Assembly: GCA_025617745.1 (NCBI GenBank) | Contig: CM046872.1 | Span: forward strand, 1,426,001 to 1,490,000 | Direction of reading: 5' to 3' | From: Heliocidaris erythrogramma | Lineage: Eukaryota; Echinodermata; Echinoidea; Camarodonta; Echinometridae | DNA: 64,000 nt | In this document: piece after piece, positions 10,166 to 21,770 of the stretch | How the letters are laid out: each line of letters opens with the position of its first letter | Position numbering within the stretch: the stretch's first letter is position 1 | Notes under the pieces: generated by a model | The model's input: the letters and a program-made list of their open reading frames with translations, nothing else | The model's database searches: none | What the model was told of the DNA's origin: nothing | Position numbers and translations under genes: made by a program

Positions 10166-10720
10166 TATAGCTGTATAAATACGAAGGCATAGGGGAGGAA
10201 ATAACTTTTCTAAAACTTTATGAGCACCGGAGTGACTTGAAACCTGGGGCCAAACTATAATATTATTTGTATTGTTTATTGTCTTTTAGTGATACCTACA
10301 TGGTTGCAATCATGGTGTGATTACACAACAAACCCCTGACGTCACCGAAAAGACGCGACTCAGATTTGAACCAGAAATGTGTTTATTGGATATCCAGATG
10401 GGTGATCACTACACGAACTCACATCTTCCTAAGATATGAAGTCATTTTTAGCAACAACAACCAACAAACTTTGCTGTACTTTCATAGACTATTGTTTTAC
10501 TGAAGACATTGGATGTCAAAGGGTCAGCATTGAAAGGACTTGGGTATTTTAGTTCCTTATTTATCGTGATTCTGCCATGGACCATGAATGGCTGCTAGAT
10601 GACGGGATTCGCTACCCGATCAAATACTATTTTTCCATTTTCCCTTTCCATTTTTCCGTTTCCATTTAATTAATGCAGATCGGGCAGCCGATCTCTATCA
10701 TTGGGAGTAGATATGAAGAG

Positions 10721-10978
10721 CTTACTTGAAAAAGGCCCTAAATCCATTTTTTATCATATGTCATTAAACAATACAAATTATCTTTGTAATCGACTTAAAA
10801 ATGTTGCTATATCAGGCAAGGTTTATCCTAGCAAAGCAAATATTTTATGCAGTTATCTAGAGCAAGTCTGCTTTAGTTTTAAGGTCAGATGATGATTTTC
10901 GATGAGTCACCCCAATTATCTTTCGAAGTTTAAATTTTGATTGATTTTATAATGTTGCTATATCAGGCAAGGTTTATC
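10721..10978. repeat. Dispersed short repeats, incl. a 27-bp direct repeat
   Basis: ATGTTGCTATATCAGGCAAG plus GTTTATC is repeated exactly at 10801-10827 and 10952-10978. Just upstream (10725-10746) is CTTGAAAAAGGCCCTAAATC, a third copy of the arm of the palindrome at 11096-11271. The 150-bp spacing of the direct repeat could be a target duplication around a small insertion or a decayed tandem duplication. Confidence 0.6.
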
Positions 10979-11095
10979 ATAACCCATTGAACACTTTAGG
11001 CAGATGGAGCAGCACAAGAGGTTAGGGGAACTAGGGCGGTGGATTTTGGGTTCATTAGAAAGATTTTTAATGTGTAAATTACTATTATCATTCAA

Positions 11096-11271
11096 GACTT
11101 TTCTTGCAAAAGGCCCTACATCCAAAAAAATAATAAATATAAAAAATCATATAAAATGTTTGACGGCCGCAGGATTTTTTTAATTGTGATTATTGTTACT
11201 GTGTGAAACAAAAAATCTCAATTTACTAAGAAGTAGGTAAAGTGGATTTAGGGCCTTTTGCAAGAAAACTC
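11096..11271. repeat. Palindromic element, 29-bp arms
   Basis: TTTTCTTGCAAAAGGCCCTA at the left (11096-11125) is matched by TAGGGCCTTTTGCAAGAAAA at the right (11243-11271), with an AT-rich spacer of about 117 bp. This is probably a very small MITE. No target duplication is obvious. Confidence 0.65.
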
Positions 11272-11940
11272 TTCATAATTATGTAGATAAATTTGTTTCT
11301 TAAGTCTCATAAAGCTTCCTGACGTTTCAAGTTACTATTGATCTTGTTGAATACATGCATTGATAGCGTCTATTTATACATGTTATACAAGTGTTGTGAT
11401 GACTGTCAAAACAACGAACTTTTGCAGAAAGCAATGAGATTTCATTATTATACCACGATAGTTATACCACAACATACACAAAATTTTCCCCAAAAGACAT
11501 AGATGCTTTACATTTATATAGTCGAAATGCGAACGGTGAATTAAGCATGCAGCTGGACCAGCGCTCACGACACCATGATGTACTTCTCTATCAAGTGCAA
11601 ATCACGTTGAGATTTGCCTCAGGCAATAACTCAGAAAGATATACATCTCATGATTCAATGCAAACGTTGACATGTCAAGCATAAACCCTGGCATTAAGCT
11701 GAGAGAAGAAAAACATCAAGTCAACTTCATTATTGAAACACAGAGTCATTCCCAGGGTGATGAACAGGTTCAACGTTTGTTTAAAGTTAAACATTTCTCA
11801 AAACATTTACTATTACGTTTTATAAGACAATAAACCGTTTTAAATCCCTTGCTGTTTCACCTACAATAGAGCAATAAGCAAAATGTAGACAAGCAATAAT
11901 TTCGACCCGTTTCATGATATCAAATAAGTTTTCCTCCACC
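11272..11940. other. No gene seen
   Basis: AT-rich sequence with no recognisable exon, RNA gene or repeat structure. Confidence 0.5.
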
Positions 11941-11943
11941 CTA

Positions 11944-12140
11944 TCCCCCCCCCCCACCCCCGTCCCATTATGTATAAGATGAAAAGGCTCCATCTCTCTC
12001 TCTCTCTCTATTTCTCTCTCTTTTTTTCACTCTCCCTCTCTTTTGCTATCTCTTTTTTTATCCATCTCTATCCCCTTTGTCTGTGTGTTTATGTGTGTGT
12101 ATCTGCACTCATTTTCTCTCTCTATCACTCTCGTTTCATT
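11944..12140. repeat. Low-complexity C and CT tract
   Basis: A C-rich run (CCCCCCCCCCACCCCCG at about 11946) is followed by (TC)n and pyrimidine-rich sequence. The Ser/Leu/Phe-rich open frame over it is a by-product of composition. Confidence 0.85.
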
Positions 12141-12820
12141 TTTACCTCGCTAAAATTGTCAATGCTACAAAATTAGGAGCGATCGATAGCTTTATCGAAT
12201 CGATATTAGCTCAATAACTGACGCATTTGTCTGCTATGTTGCGAAGAAATCAACAAACTTATAGCAACTGAAACTAGATACAAATCTCAACTCGCCGCCT
12301 AATCCCCGTCTAATATGAATATTTACGCATGCAAAGACAACCCCCGGGCGACGGGCAGATATCACCGGAACGCTTTGAACACCCAACTCATGCACTTTTT
12401 TTATAAAGGAAATCCCGGCATTTTCAATCAATAATGTCTCCACAATCGAAAATAGGCATCATGCCTAAGTGACAGGTTCACATGAGGCAGACTGATCATC
12501 CCGCACGAAAAACCTGTAGTTTGGATGTGCCCCATTTCCTAATCATAATTTCCCGCCGAAATTCTGCACAGGGGGCAATACAGTTTGTGTGTATTAAATT
12601 AGTGATGATGATGACACTTTTTCGCACCGTTAATATTTGGCAGGTACTCATAAGAAACAAAGAAGGGTAATACTTTTTACACTCTAAAGGCAATAATCAA
12701 ATATGATTATAATTTAGTCAAATTTGACTAGAATAACTGTTCCCATGGGCGCCTGCACTATTCTAGTCCAAAATTATCTGAAAACTCTAGTCAAGCATTT
12801 TGACTAGAAATATAGTCAAA

Positions 12821-13710
12821 GAGCCCTTTCACACTCACTTCGTTAGAAAGCTCTAACTAAAAACGGTTCCTCAGGAGCGGTTCCCAGTTGAGTGTGAATG
12901 CTCAAGTGGTCCAGGAAGCGTTCTTCTGGAGCGCTCCAGAAGACCACCTCGCGAGGTGGTCTTGAGGAACGGTTCTTTGTTAGACCGCTCCAACGTGGCA
13001 GTGTGAAAGCAAAGCGATCCTGGAGCTACTTCAACCGGAAGTGAGTGTGTGTTGCGCGGGAAATCTCATGTGATTTTCCTTGATTGTCCTATAAGTGCAG
13101 GCCATCGATAGAAAGAAAACACAAGGAAAGATGGAAGAGGAAATGATAGAAGATAGAAAGGGAAAATGATAGAATGAATAAAAACAAAGAGACGATCGAA
13201 AGAAAACATAAGAAAAAGATAGAAAGAGGAAATGATAGAATGAATAAAAACAAAGAAAAACATTAGAAATCTAAAGATAGAAAAGACGATAGGATGATGA
13301 AAACAAAGAAAAACAAAAGAAAACAAGGAAAGATAAAGATAAATAATAGAATGAGAAAAACAAAGAAAAACAAAAGAAAACAAGGAAAGATAGAATGATA
13401 AAAACAAAGAAAAACATAAGAAATCTAATGAAAGAAAATACGATAGGATGATGAAAACAAAGAAAAAAACAGAAGCCTTGGAAAGATATAGAGATAAATG
13501 CATCAGGCAGGCTGTCTACGGTTTGATTTGCGAGCGAAAAAATTGACCCGCTTACCTGAGCTGCCATAGCAACAAGACCACTTTGACTCGTTGAGCGATT
13601 TGAGACATAAAAAATGCACGGAGTGTGAAAGCAAGCAAAGCGTTCTTCAAGAACCGTTCCTCTAGAGCGCTCTAACTTGGAGCGGTCCAGAAGTGAGTGT
13701 GAAAGGCCTC
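12821..13710. mobile_element. MITE with CCTTTCACACTCACTT termini
   Basis: GAGCCCTTTCACACTCACTT at 12821-12840 is matched in inverse by AAGTGAGTGTGAAAGGCCTC ending at 13710. Subterminal parts share GGAGCGGT, AGCGCTC and GAACGGTTC motifs in both orientations, and a second AGTGTGAAAGCAA motif lies inside each arm. The middle (about 13100-13500) is a purine-rich array, not coding. Confidence 0.75.
13090..13500. repeat. Purine-rich degenerate tandem array
   Basis: Units such as AAACAAAGAAAAACATAAGA and GACGATAGGATGATGAAAAC recur (about 13240-13320 and 13395-13475). The minus-strand open frames rich in Phe, Leu and Ser come from this composition and should not be annotated as genes. Confidence 0.8.
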
Positions 13711-13744
13711 GAAGTCTATGATTAGGGGATCTTGTCAAATTTGA

Positions 13745-13889
13745 CCAGGGGAGCGTTTCATCAAGCGTTTTGTCAGTGATTTTTACCGACAACTGTTATA
13801 AGCTCCTGAAATCCTTGCATCTGATTGGCTGAGAGCAAATTTGTCACTAAAAATCACTGAAAAAACGCTGGATGAAACGCTCCCCAGGT
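13745..13889. mobile_element. Palindromic MITE, GGGGAGCGTTTCAT family, copy 1
   Basis: CCAGGGGAGCGTTTCATC at the left and GATGAAACGCTCCCCAGG at the right are inverted; the arms continue through GTTTTGTCAGTGATTTTTAC. The core reads GCTCCTGAAATCCTTGCATC then TGATTGGCTGAGAGC. Further copies are at 51119 and 58664, and the core recurs in a different shell at 30603. Confidence 0.85.
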
Positions 13890-13906
13890 CCTAGTCACTA
13901 GAGTGT

Positions 13907-16420
13907 GGGTCATGAACATGGTGCATATAGAAATGCATATTATGTGCACTATAGGGACAAGATTATTCGTGAAACCTTCAAATGGAATGTGATGTGTTGC
14001 CTAAAACAAGATGAATATAAAGTAGTTCCAAATCTCTGTAAACAATTTTAAATGCTAAGTAATTATCGTCATGCTGGGTAACAGGGAGATATGCTTTAGG
14101 ATTGCCCTAGTTTTTTTATCAAAAATGCCAAAACTTCTTTCAGGGCACTGAATGATTATGGTGGTGATGACACTATTTTTAATAAATAATCTAAATTGGT
14201 ATCGATAAAGAGCTCTTTCTCTCTCTCTGTAGTCATTCGTTTTGATAAAAATGCTGAATTGTGAAATACTGACAAAGTTACTAAAATAGTAATCATACAA
14301 ATCTCTCAAAACTGTGTCATAAACAAATTATTTTTAGAATCGTCACCGCGTCTGCAGAAAGCCTGCAAGTTATATATGGCCTATTTTCGAATTAGAATTT
14401 CTTTTCAAACAAAATCCTCAAAGATATTACAGTTTTGTGTATGACTTGAGGGATGACAATACTTACAAGTTAAGTTCGTGTAGTGGTAAATTCTCTGTTC
14501 AGTGTCGTAAACATTAGGAATGCACTGAAACATGAATCATGAAGTACCCATAACCCAGTTAGAATATCGTTAATTATACATCATGCACATGTACTGCACA
14601 CTGGCGTATGATGAAACTCCTTTTTTGTTAAATATTGCATTTGATACATTGTAAACATCATGCGTTACAACAAGACGTGAGGAAATTCTGGATCTGGAAG
14701 GGAAGCATGTCGGGCGTCGCTCTAAAATTCCGTCAGCAAATGTGTACTTGATATTCTTGATGTTAACCTAGTCGGCAGTTTAAAAATGTTTAAAAATGTA
14801 AAAAATCTTTTTTCCTCTAATCGAAAAGATTTCTTTCTTTCTCTTTGCGTTCCTCTCTCATCATAAGTCTTAGCATTGATGTCTTCAAATTGTATCCAAG
14901 CCTCCCCCACCCCTGCTCTTTTAAACCTCATGGTACACGCCCTGGCAAACATTGGTATACTCATTATATTAATTTCAATATCTTACTCATGCCTACATTG
15001 CAAAAAATATTGGGTGAAAAGTTCCCCATCATGGAGTACTTATTCGTCCAACCAACTTTTAGGCATTTTCAAGCGCAGCTCAATTTGGCCTATTTGGCCT
15101 AATCAAGATCACCCTTTACTAAAAATTTAGCCAATTTCACCCGAGTTAGCAAACAAACGCCCATAATTACTCTCATATCCGGCGATTTGCTCCCATACTA
15201 CCTAACAGTCCGGTATGCATGAAGTGGAATTGTTGGAACTAATGCTCATTATTGATGCAAAGTTAAAATACGAGATTTCACGAGATTAAAGTTATAGCTT
15301 GTCTCACGCGCGTAATGTTGTTTTTTTTTTAATTCTGTATAAATGAAATATATCAGGAGTGTTCAGGAAGTAACTCTTTCCTTGAAATGGAGATAGTGAT
15401 GGATTAATCTGCCTGCTTCAGATTCATTACAATTCATTGCCATGATTACGAACAAGGGATCACAGCCTAGTTTCCTTGAGAGCGAGGAAACCCGCGGCTC
15501 CTGCATGGAAGGAGGATATAGAGTTATGGAGTTGATGTAACATTGCAAATGGGGCCAAATAATTTTTTTTTTCTTGAAAAACTACATCGAAGAAGACACT
15601 AGGTGCTCAATCTCACCTCTTATCATGCCATGTATCTTACTGATACCTTAGAAGACATTATACTTCGAAAACCCGTTGTGTCTTCTTCTTTGCGTTCCAT
15701 TTTGGATAAAGGTAGATTCGATTCAATACGTTGTTACCATGGAAACGCATCATATCATTCATCTAAGATTACAACGACCAATGAGATGGGAGATTTCTGG
15801 TTTACGTGGCGGGAGTTCCAGTAACCGGTGGATCAAGTTTAAGCCTCTTCCTGTCGATGTAGGTTCACTTTGGTGATCATGTCTCCATTTGGAGGAAGAT
15901 TCATTTATCAGGATGACATGACTCTTATGATACCGGTATCTTTCATCTAGTAATGGAAATGGAGTGAGGTAGAAAGAAATTGTTCAGAACGATGTGAAAT
16001 AGATGTTCAACAGGCAAAATCGAATTAGAACATTATGAAAAAGGATTTCATTCCATTTTATGATCTTAATATCTGGGAACAGTGAAACTTTTCTTACTCT
16101 TTGAATTTCAGAGAGTATAAGAACTGATTTTATAGGAGTGATCAATGAATTCACTGAGCACAATTACTGATCAAGTGAATAAAATACAATTAAAAAAAAC
16201 ACGTTGAAGTTTTTGATCTTTTCTTTATCAGAACAAAATGTTAGAATAAACAAAAAGCCAAAATCACGTAATATAAACGGAACGACCAAATATACTTAAT
16301 ACTGCGCTTATCTTGCCTCAGCTATATAAAACTTCAATAATATGGCGCTTATCCATCCAAAGAATTTCTTCCTACCTTCTCATTTCCTTTACCTGGGTCG
16401 AGAGACGCAAATGAGCATTA
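13907..16420. other. No gene seen
   Basis: About 2.5 kb of AT-rich DNA. Short open frames exist on both strands but none shows a known motif or convincing splice context. No RNA gene was recognised. Confidence 0.5.
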
Positions 16421-16507
16421 ATTTTGCCAGGGATTCGAACCTTATAAAAAAAATTGCCATGTGGTCCATGGTGTATTGACTTTATCCACTAGACCTAATC
16501 AGAGTAG
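16421..16507 (-). repeat. tRNA-derived SINE head
   Basis: On the minus strand an A-box-like TAGGTCTAGTGGATAAAG is followed about 50 bp later by a perfect B box, GGTTCGAATCC. Spacing fits an internal Pol III promoter. The acceptor ends (CTCTGAT and TGGCAAA) do not pair and an oligo-T run interrupts the anticodon region, so it is not a functional tRNA gene but a tRNA-derived repeat. Confidence 0.6.
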
Positions 16508-16531
16508 AAAATCATCTAAAATACTCGGGTA

Positions 16532-17160
16532 GAAAAGTGCAAAGCAAAGTAAAGCTGCAATTCCTGAATATTAATGATGGAAAGGTTTTCTTTTAAATAA
16601 TGTTAACAAATTTCGAAATAAAAAATACAAAATAAACTTTCTTCAGAATCAATTGTAGCGTTAAATTGTAATATGATACCATAATGAGAATATTCTAGCG
16701 TTTGAAATAGTCTACAATAAAATAGTAATCGGTCGAGAAAGTGTTAAGAAAGTAAAGCTTCAATTCCTGAATATAATGATAAAAATGTATTCTTCTAAGT
16801 AATGTCTTCAAATGTAAAAATGCTATACAATTTAACTCTACTTCAAAATGAAATGCAGAAATAAATCGAAATATGATGGGAAAACGTAAATTGATACAAT
16901 AAGGAGAATATTCTATCGTCTAAAATAATTTAAAATAAAATCATTAACGGGGTGGAAAAGTGTTAGGCAAAGTAAAGTTACAATTCCCGAATTATAATCA
17001 TAGAAAAAAGATTATTCGATAAAGAATGATTTCAAATTTAAAAATACGACACTATTTGAATCTACTTAAAAATGAAATGTATCACTATCAAAATCGAAAA
17101 ATTATCCAAATAATTAAATGAATACAATAAATTGACGGTGGTATGAAGAGAAAATGCGTT
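16532..17160. repeat. Degenerate tandem repeat, about 210 bp, three copies
   Basis: The motif AAAGTAAAGCTGCAATTCCTGAAT recurs in variant form near 16545, 16755 and 16972, each followed by similar AT-rich blocks with AAGGAGAATATTCTATCG- and ACTTCAAAATGAAATG-like segments. Copies are well diverged. No coding content. Confidence 0.7.
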
Positions 17161-20100
17161 AAGATGAGATAATGATAATAATAGTATGTCTTGTTTACCC
17201 AGGGTAGCCTCATCAGTATTACCTGCAACCATATTATTACCCCGGCTTTAGCCGCTCAAACATTTGAAGGAATTTACTTTACTTAGGTGGAGTGTCGGAA
17301 ATGTAGAGTAATATCTTGCTCGAGCAAAGCGGGGTATAATTTGGGAAAAGGGAAAAATGATGGTTAGGAAGAAAGATGAAAAGCAGGAGAAAATAGTTGG
17401 AATTACATGGATAAGGCAAATGCAGGAAAATCATGTCAGCTGAAGCGAGTTGACAACAGCTTTGTCATAAATTTCATGCATAAAGAATTATTCAGCTTTA
17501 CCAAAAAAATTAATGTTCATTTATATGCAAGGCTGCTCATGATCGAAGTGTGTCATGAAATTACACTTCTCCGAGTTGAAAAGGGTTTAAAGAGGCTAAT
17601 TTAGGCGGCTGCTCGAATTGTTTCCAATCTGTTTATCCGCCTGGAAAAAAAATCGTCTTATTACGTATAAGGGCGTGAAAATTGAACTTTTATCTGATGT
17701 TTTCTCACCCGGTTCTGAAGCTAGGAAGGTAAATACTATGTGTATAAAAGTAGAACAATATCCGCTAATTTTATCCATGTCGGCAAAGGAGTGTTTCCCT
17801 TAAGCCAGTTGTTTTCGTGTGATCGTTTCAGTGTCGTAGACTTTGACCTTCATGGACTACATGTTTTGTTTGTTTTTTTCGGGGGGGGGGGGTAGTTGTT
17901 GTTGTTTTTTGCTAGGATTTCTTTCTTTATTTCTTTCCTTTTCTATTTCATATTTGCCTCCACGCTTAGAAATTATGAAGAAAAAAAAAATTTCAGTATA
18001 CCAAATTGCATCAACGCTTTGAATTTTGAAAAGTATTATTTTCGTGAACATTCATGCTTGAGTGCTATTTATAGCAATTAATGGAGATACATGCAATCAG
18101 TAATTTGGCATGAATAATAAGAGAGTAAATATATATTTTTTATCAATTTTTGTACAGTCCCCATTCTCTTCTTGATGTTATAGGTCATTGTACTTTTTAT
18201 CGTTTTGGTCAGTTGTTTATTTAATGAGGCAACTGTCCGCTTTGATTTACATTTGATTTAGACTCGGTGGCCTACAAATAAAATACGTTGATTCTGTAAC
18301 GCCGATGTCATAAAATAACATCATTTGTGTTGCGCACAATGTTCACCGACAACTTTGAAAACAGCCGTTACAAAATAGAATAGAATGTTGTATTTTGTTT
18401 TAATTCAATTATCAAGCCTGAGCAGGGAGGTGGAAGAGATGTTTTAAGTATGCGGTGGGTCATTATTATAAAGTTAAAACTTTGGTAAGAATTGCATCCT
18501 ATGTTAAAGTAGGTCTACATTTTTTATGATAAGAAAAAAAATCCGAATTAAACTAAATGTCCTGTTCATTTTGGAGTTGTATACGTACACTAAAAATTAA
18601 GTTATTCTCCATACGTTGTGTTTGTGATTGCAAGTAATGTCGTACGTAATACAATTACGATTTTCATGAAAATGTGTGATTGATCCGAAAATTCTCATTT
18701 GACAGGTTTCTTGATACGGGCAACAAATAATCGTCCGGTGGGAGGACATTAGTGCCATAATATGATGTCAGGCAACTGAGAACGATAATGCGATATTGGA
18801 GAGGACATTTTCAATGAATAAAGTCTGCTGGACGAATCGAAAGGACAAAGGAAAAGGACGTTTGTTGACAGAGTAAACCGAGAGGAGAATGGGAGTGTGT
18901 CCATGCGGAATTTTGTTTCTGCTTCGATAAATATTGCATGTATTTTTAGCGACTGAATCGGGAATATTGTGAATTTGTTTTGAATAAAACGAAACTTCGT
19001 TACGGAGAATTTTAAATAAATTAGACCGTCATGTTCCAAAATAGGTCTATGTTGTGTTCTCCTTGCTCAAAACGCAGACTTGAAATGGCCATTTTCGTTG
19101 TTTTTGTTTGTTTGTTTGTTTGTTTTTGTCTCCACAGAGGTGTTTAGTTTTCAGTTCTGTAACATGGATTCGATTATGAACCGTCAATACTGGTAAACAT
19201 ACAAAGAAATTCTTCTCTTAAAAAGGAATACTAGATTTAAAATGCCGAAAAAAAAGTGGTGTATGAAACACGGACAGAAATATCTTCATTGTTTAGGTTT
19301 GGCGTTTAATGATGCCCATACAGATCACTTCTCAATTAAAGAGAGGGAAAACTTCATTTCCAGAATAATTGTCCGATTCAATCGGTTTGTTATTAAAGAC
19401 TGACGTATATTATTCGCTCGTAGAAGAAATTAACTTTCTTCTCGGGAGACATTGCAGTCCATACTGAAATATTTGCATGATTCAGTCAGTAAGGACAGGC
19501 AATGGTTCCAGAAATATCCAGATCGAACAAAGGTTTTTAAAAAGTCCATATGGACGCACTCTTAAGGAGTAGGGAAAATGACTTTCCATCTGGGGATTGG
19601 GGTGCGTCTGATGCATCTTCGCCGGACCAACCTGCCAATCAGAATCAATAGTATGGACTGTGGAAACACGTATCGCAAACAATTACTGGAAGACTGGGAT
19701 GGCTCCCTCAGTACAATCGATCTTCCTGCCCTCCTCAAACTCATGTTCTCAATTCCCCTGGCGCTATTCTCTCTTCTTTCTCTCTCATCTTTGAGATGAT
19801 TTTGCTTTATTTTCGTCCCTCATCCGGGATTTCGCGTCCATTTTTTTTTTTTTTTTGGTGCTTTTAAGATCCATGTCAGTGATGGCTGTCCATACATGTT
19901 TTTTTTTTTATCAAAGTCTCTTCTATAACCACTGACTCGCCCAAAATTCAGTTTAGTTCGTTCGTTTGCTGTTTTTGGTTTCCAGACTCTCTATTTCGCT
20001 TCTCATTTTTCCACTCTACCGTACTATACGGTTTAGTATTATTTATTCCTTTAATATCATTACCGATGTTTAAAATTTTCAAAACGTGTTATTCAACCTC

Positions 20101-20389
20101 AGAGCACATGAAACAAACGTCAAGTCTTCCCTTTTTACCCCATGTTGTTGTTCTTCCCTGTAAATTAAGCGTTTACCATGCGTGTCTTCAACAGTGATTA
20201 ATTCTCTTGTCCATAATTCCTTCCAAATATTCACCTTCTCGAAAGGCCGATTGCTACTTACCCTGATATTATACAATGTGCTTGTATAGTCTCTCTATTT
20301 GCACACTTTTTTTCTGTACCACGATTTCCTCTGCAAATCTCTCTCTGTCACACTTTTTTCCTTCTTTATTTTCCCCGACTCTCACTCTT
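17161..20389. other. No gene seen
   Basis: A long stretch without supported genes. It holds a poly-G run (about 17881-17892), (TTTG)n near 19105, and AT-rich DNA. The open frames at 18749-19039 and 19482-19744 lack motifs. Confidence 0.5.
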
Positions 20390-20548
20390 CCTTCTTTCTC
20401 TCTCTCTCTCTACATTTCTTTATCTCTCTCTCTCTCTTGGTTCCCCCTCTCACTCTCTCCCTCCCTCCCTCGCTCCCTCCCCTCCTTCCTTCCTTCCCTC
20501 CCTCTCTCACTCCCTCCCTCCCTCCCTCACTCCCTCCCTCCCTCCTAA
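20390..20548. repeat. (CT)n and (CCCT)n low-complexity tract
   Basis: Pyrimidine-only repeats, first TCTC-rich and then CCCTCCCT-rich. Ser/Pro/Leu open frames over it are artefacts of composition. Confidence 0.9.
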
Positions 20549-21129
20549 AACACCTTTCCCTGCGACAATGCAGAGATGTCCACTCGGGATCTTAAGCATC
20601 CATTACAAACGCGAAGTCTTTATCACCTTCGAGGGGCTGGCCTTCGCTCATGACTCGTCGGCCGTTTCGATTTCGATCACCGTTTCCCTCCCCCAAGGCA
20701 ATTCCTCACCGCTCTGTGGTGTTAGGTAATATAACAAGGATGGGGTACATCTTCGCAAAGCTCCCGAAACCAAAGAAGACATGACATTATAGCACCATCG
20801 ATGCAAACCCTTATGTACGTTAAGCTAGGGAATAGATCACAATGTACGAGGAAGAGGCTTATATGTTGACACTGATATATCATTTACCTTCTAGGATGTA
20901 GCTCTGACGAGAGTGGGTGTAGGTGTACCAATTTTTAAGGGCAAGGACCCTTATTTCATAACGTTGATGATCTTTGTGTCTGCCCCCGGGATTTGTTGAC
21001 ATTTTTAGAAAAGGTTTCGTTAATTTATACCTGGCTTGATGATTCGCTTACATTTGAATCACAAGGATTTTGGATGAAAGAATCATTGTTATTCAACATG
21101 TGATCATCTTTCTAATATTTCTCTATATG

Positions 21130-21177
21130 TCCCTGCCCCCTCCCCTCTCTTACTCCCTCTCTCTCATTCTCTCTCTT

Positions 21178-21240
<63 letters not shown>
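21130..21240. repeat. (CT)n(CA)n(CT)n microsatellite
   Basis: Compound dinucleotide repeat: CT-rich block, then (CA)8, then (CT)n. It directly adjoins the 3' tail of the LINE relic at 21241. Confidence 0.9.
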
Positions 21241-21246
<6 letters not shown>

Positions 21247-21770
21247 AATAATAGTAATAAATGTAATTTATATAGCGCCAAATCCACTCTGTGGAGTGCT
21301 CAGGGCTCATGTAAAAATTAGTTTATTAATTAAGAATTGAACAGAAATGTTTTTACATGATTTTTAAAAGAATTGGATGTTATGCACTTTTTGATGTCTT
21401 CATGAAGGCTATTCCATAATTTAGGACACGCATGAGCAAAAGATCTTTCCCCGAAGATTTTGCGACTTTATAGGATCACAAGAATTACTGGAAGTGGATG
21501 AGCGCAAAGATCTCGCGGGTGTAATTTTGAATTAAAGAGGTATTGTATTGGGGAGCAGAACCATGAACGCAGTGAAAAGTGAGCAACAGAATTTTGAAAA
21601 TAATGCGATGCTTGACAGGGATCCAGTGTAGCGACTGCAAAACAGGGGAGATATGAGTACGCTTGGTGGACAGAGTGACAATGCGAGCCGCAGCATTTTG
21701 AAGCTTCTGGAACTTGGACAACAGATTTTAGGGTAAATTGAACAGAAGGGCATTGCCAAAATCGAGAGGG
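21241..21770 (-). pseudogene. Non-LTR retrotransposon relic, RT C-terminal end
   Basis: The minus-strand frame at 21485-21721 reads FQKLQNAAARIVTLSTKRTH and then SLHWIPVKHRIIFKILLL, the typical C-terminal segment after the RT domain of CR1/L2/jockey-type LINEs. Downstream, in a shifted frame, come DLRSSTS-like and LWNSLHEDIKK-like pieces of the same region, so the copy is frameshifted. The 3' side ends in TATAGCGCCAAATCCACTC and an AATAATAGTAATAA tail beside a microsatellite. Only the 3' end is present; 5' truncation is usual for LINEs. Confidence 0.82.

Larger units (their letters stand above)
12679..13906. mobile_element. Nested MITE cluster, outer element
   Basis: ACACTCTA at 12679 and TAGAGTGT ending at 13906 form short inverted tips. 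Both flanks carry related CTAGTCAAATTTGACTAG-type sequence (about 12710-12820 and 13730-13745, 13890-13900). The central part is interrupted by two other inverted-repeat elements (12821-13710 and 13745-13889). The outer element is inferred from the matching flanks; no target duplication is seen. Confidence 0.5.

Noticed and set aside
12000..12176. Open frame over CT-rich DNA
   Set aside because: Ser/Leu/Phe-only composition follows directly from the microsatellite; no motif.
13066..13792. Two minus-strand frames of 145 and 173 codons
   Set aside because: They run over a purine-rich array inside a MITE and consist mainly of Phe, Leu and Ser; the repeats explain the openness.
16421..16507. Functional tRNA gene
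   Set aside because: The acceptor ends do not pair and an oligo-T run interrupts the body; it fits a SINE head better.
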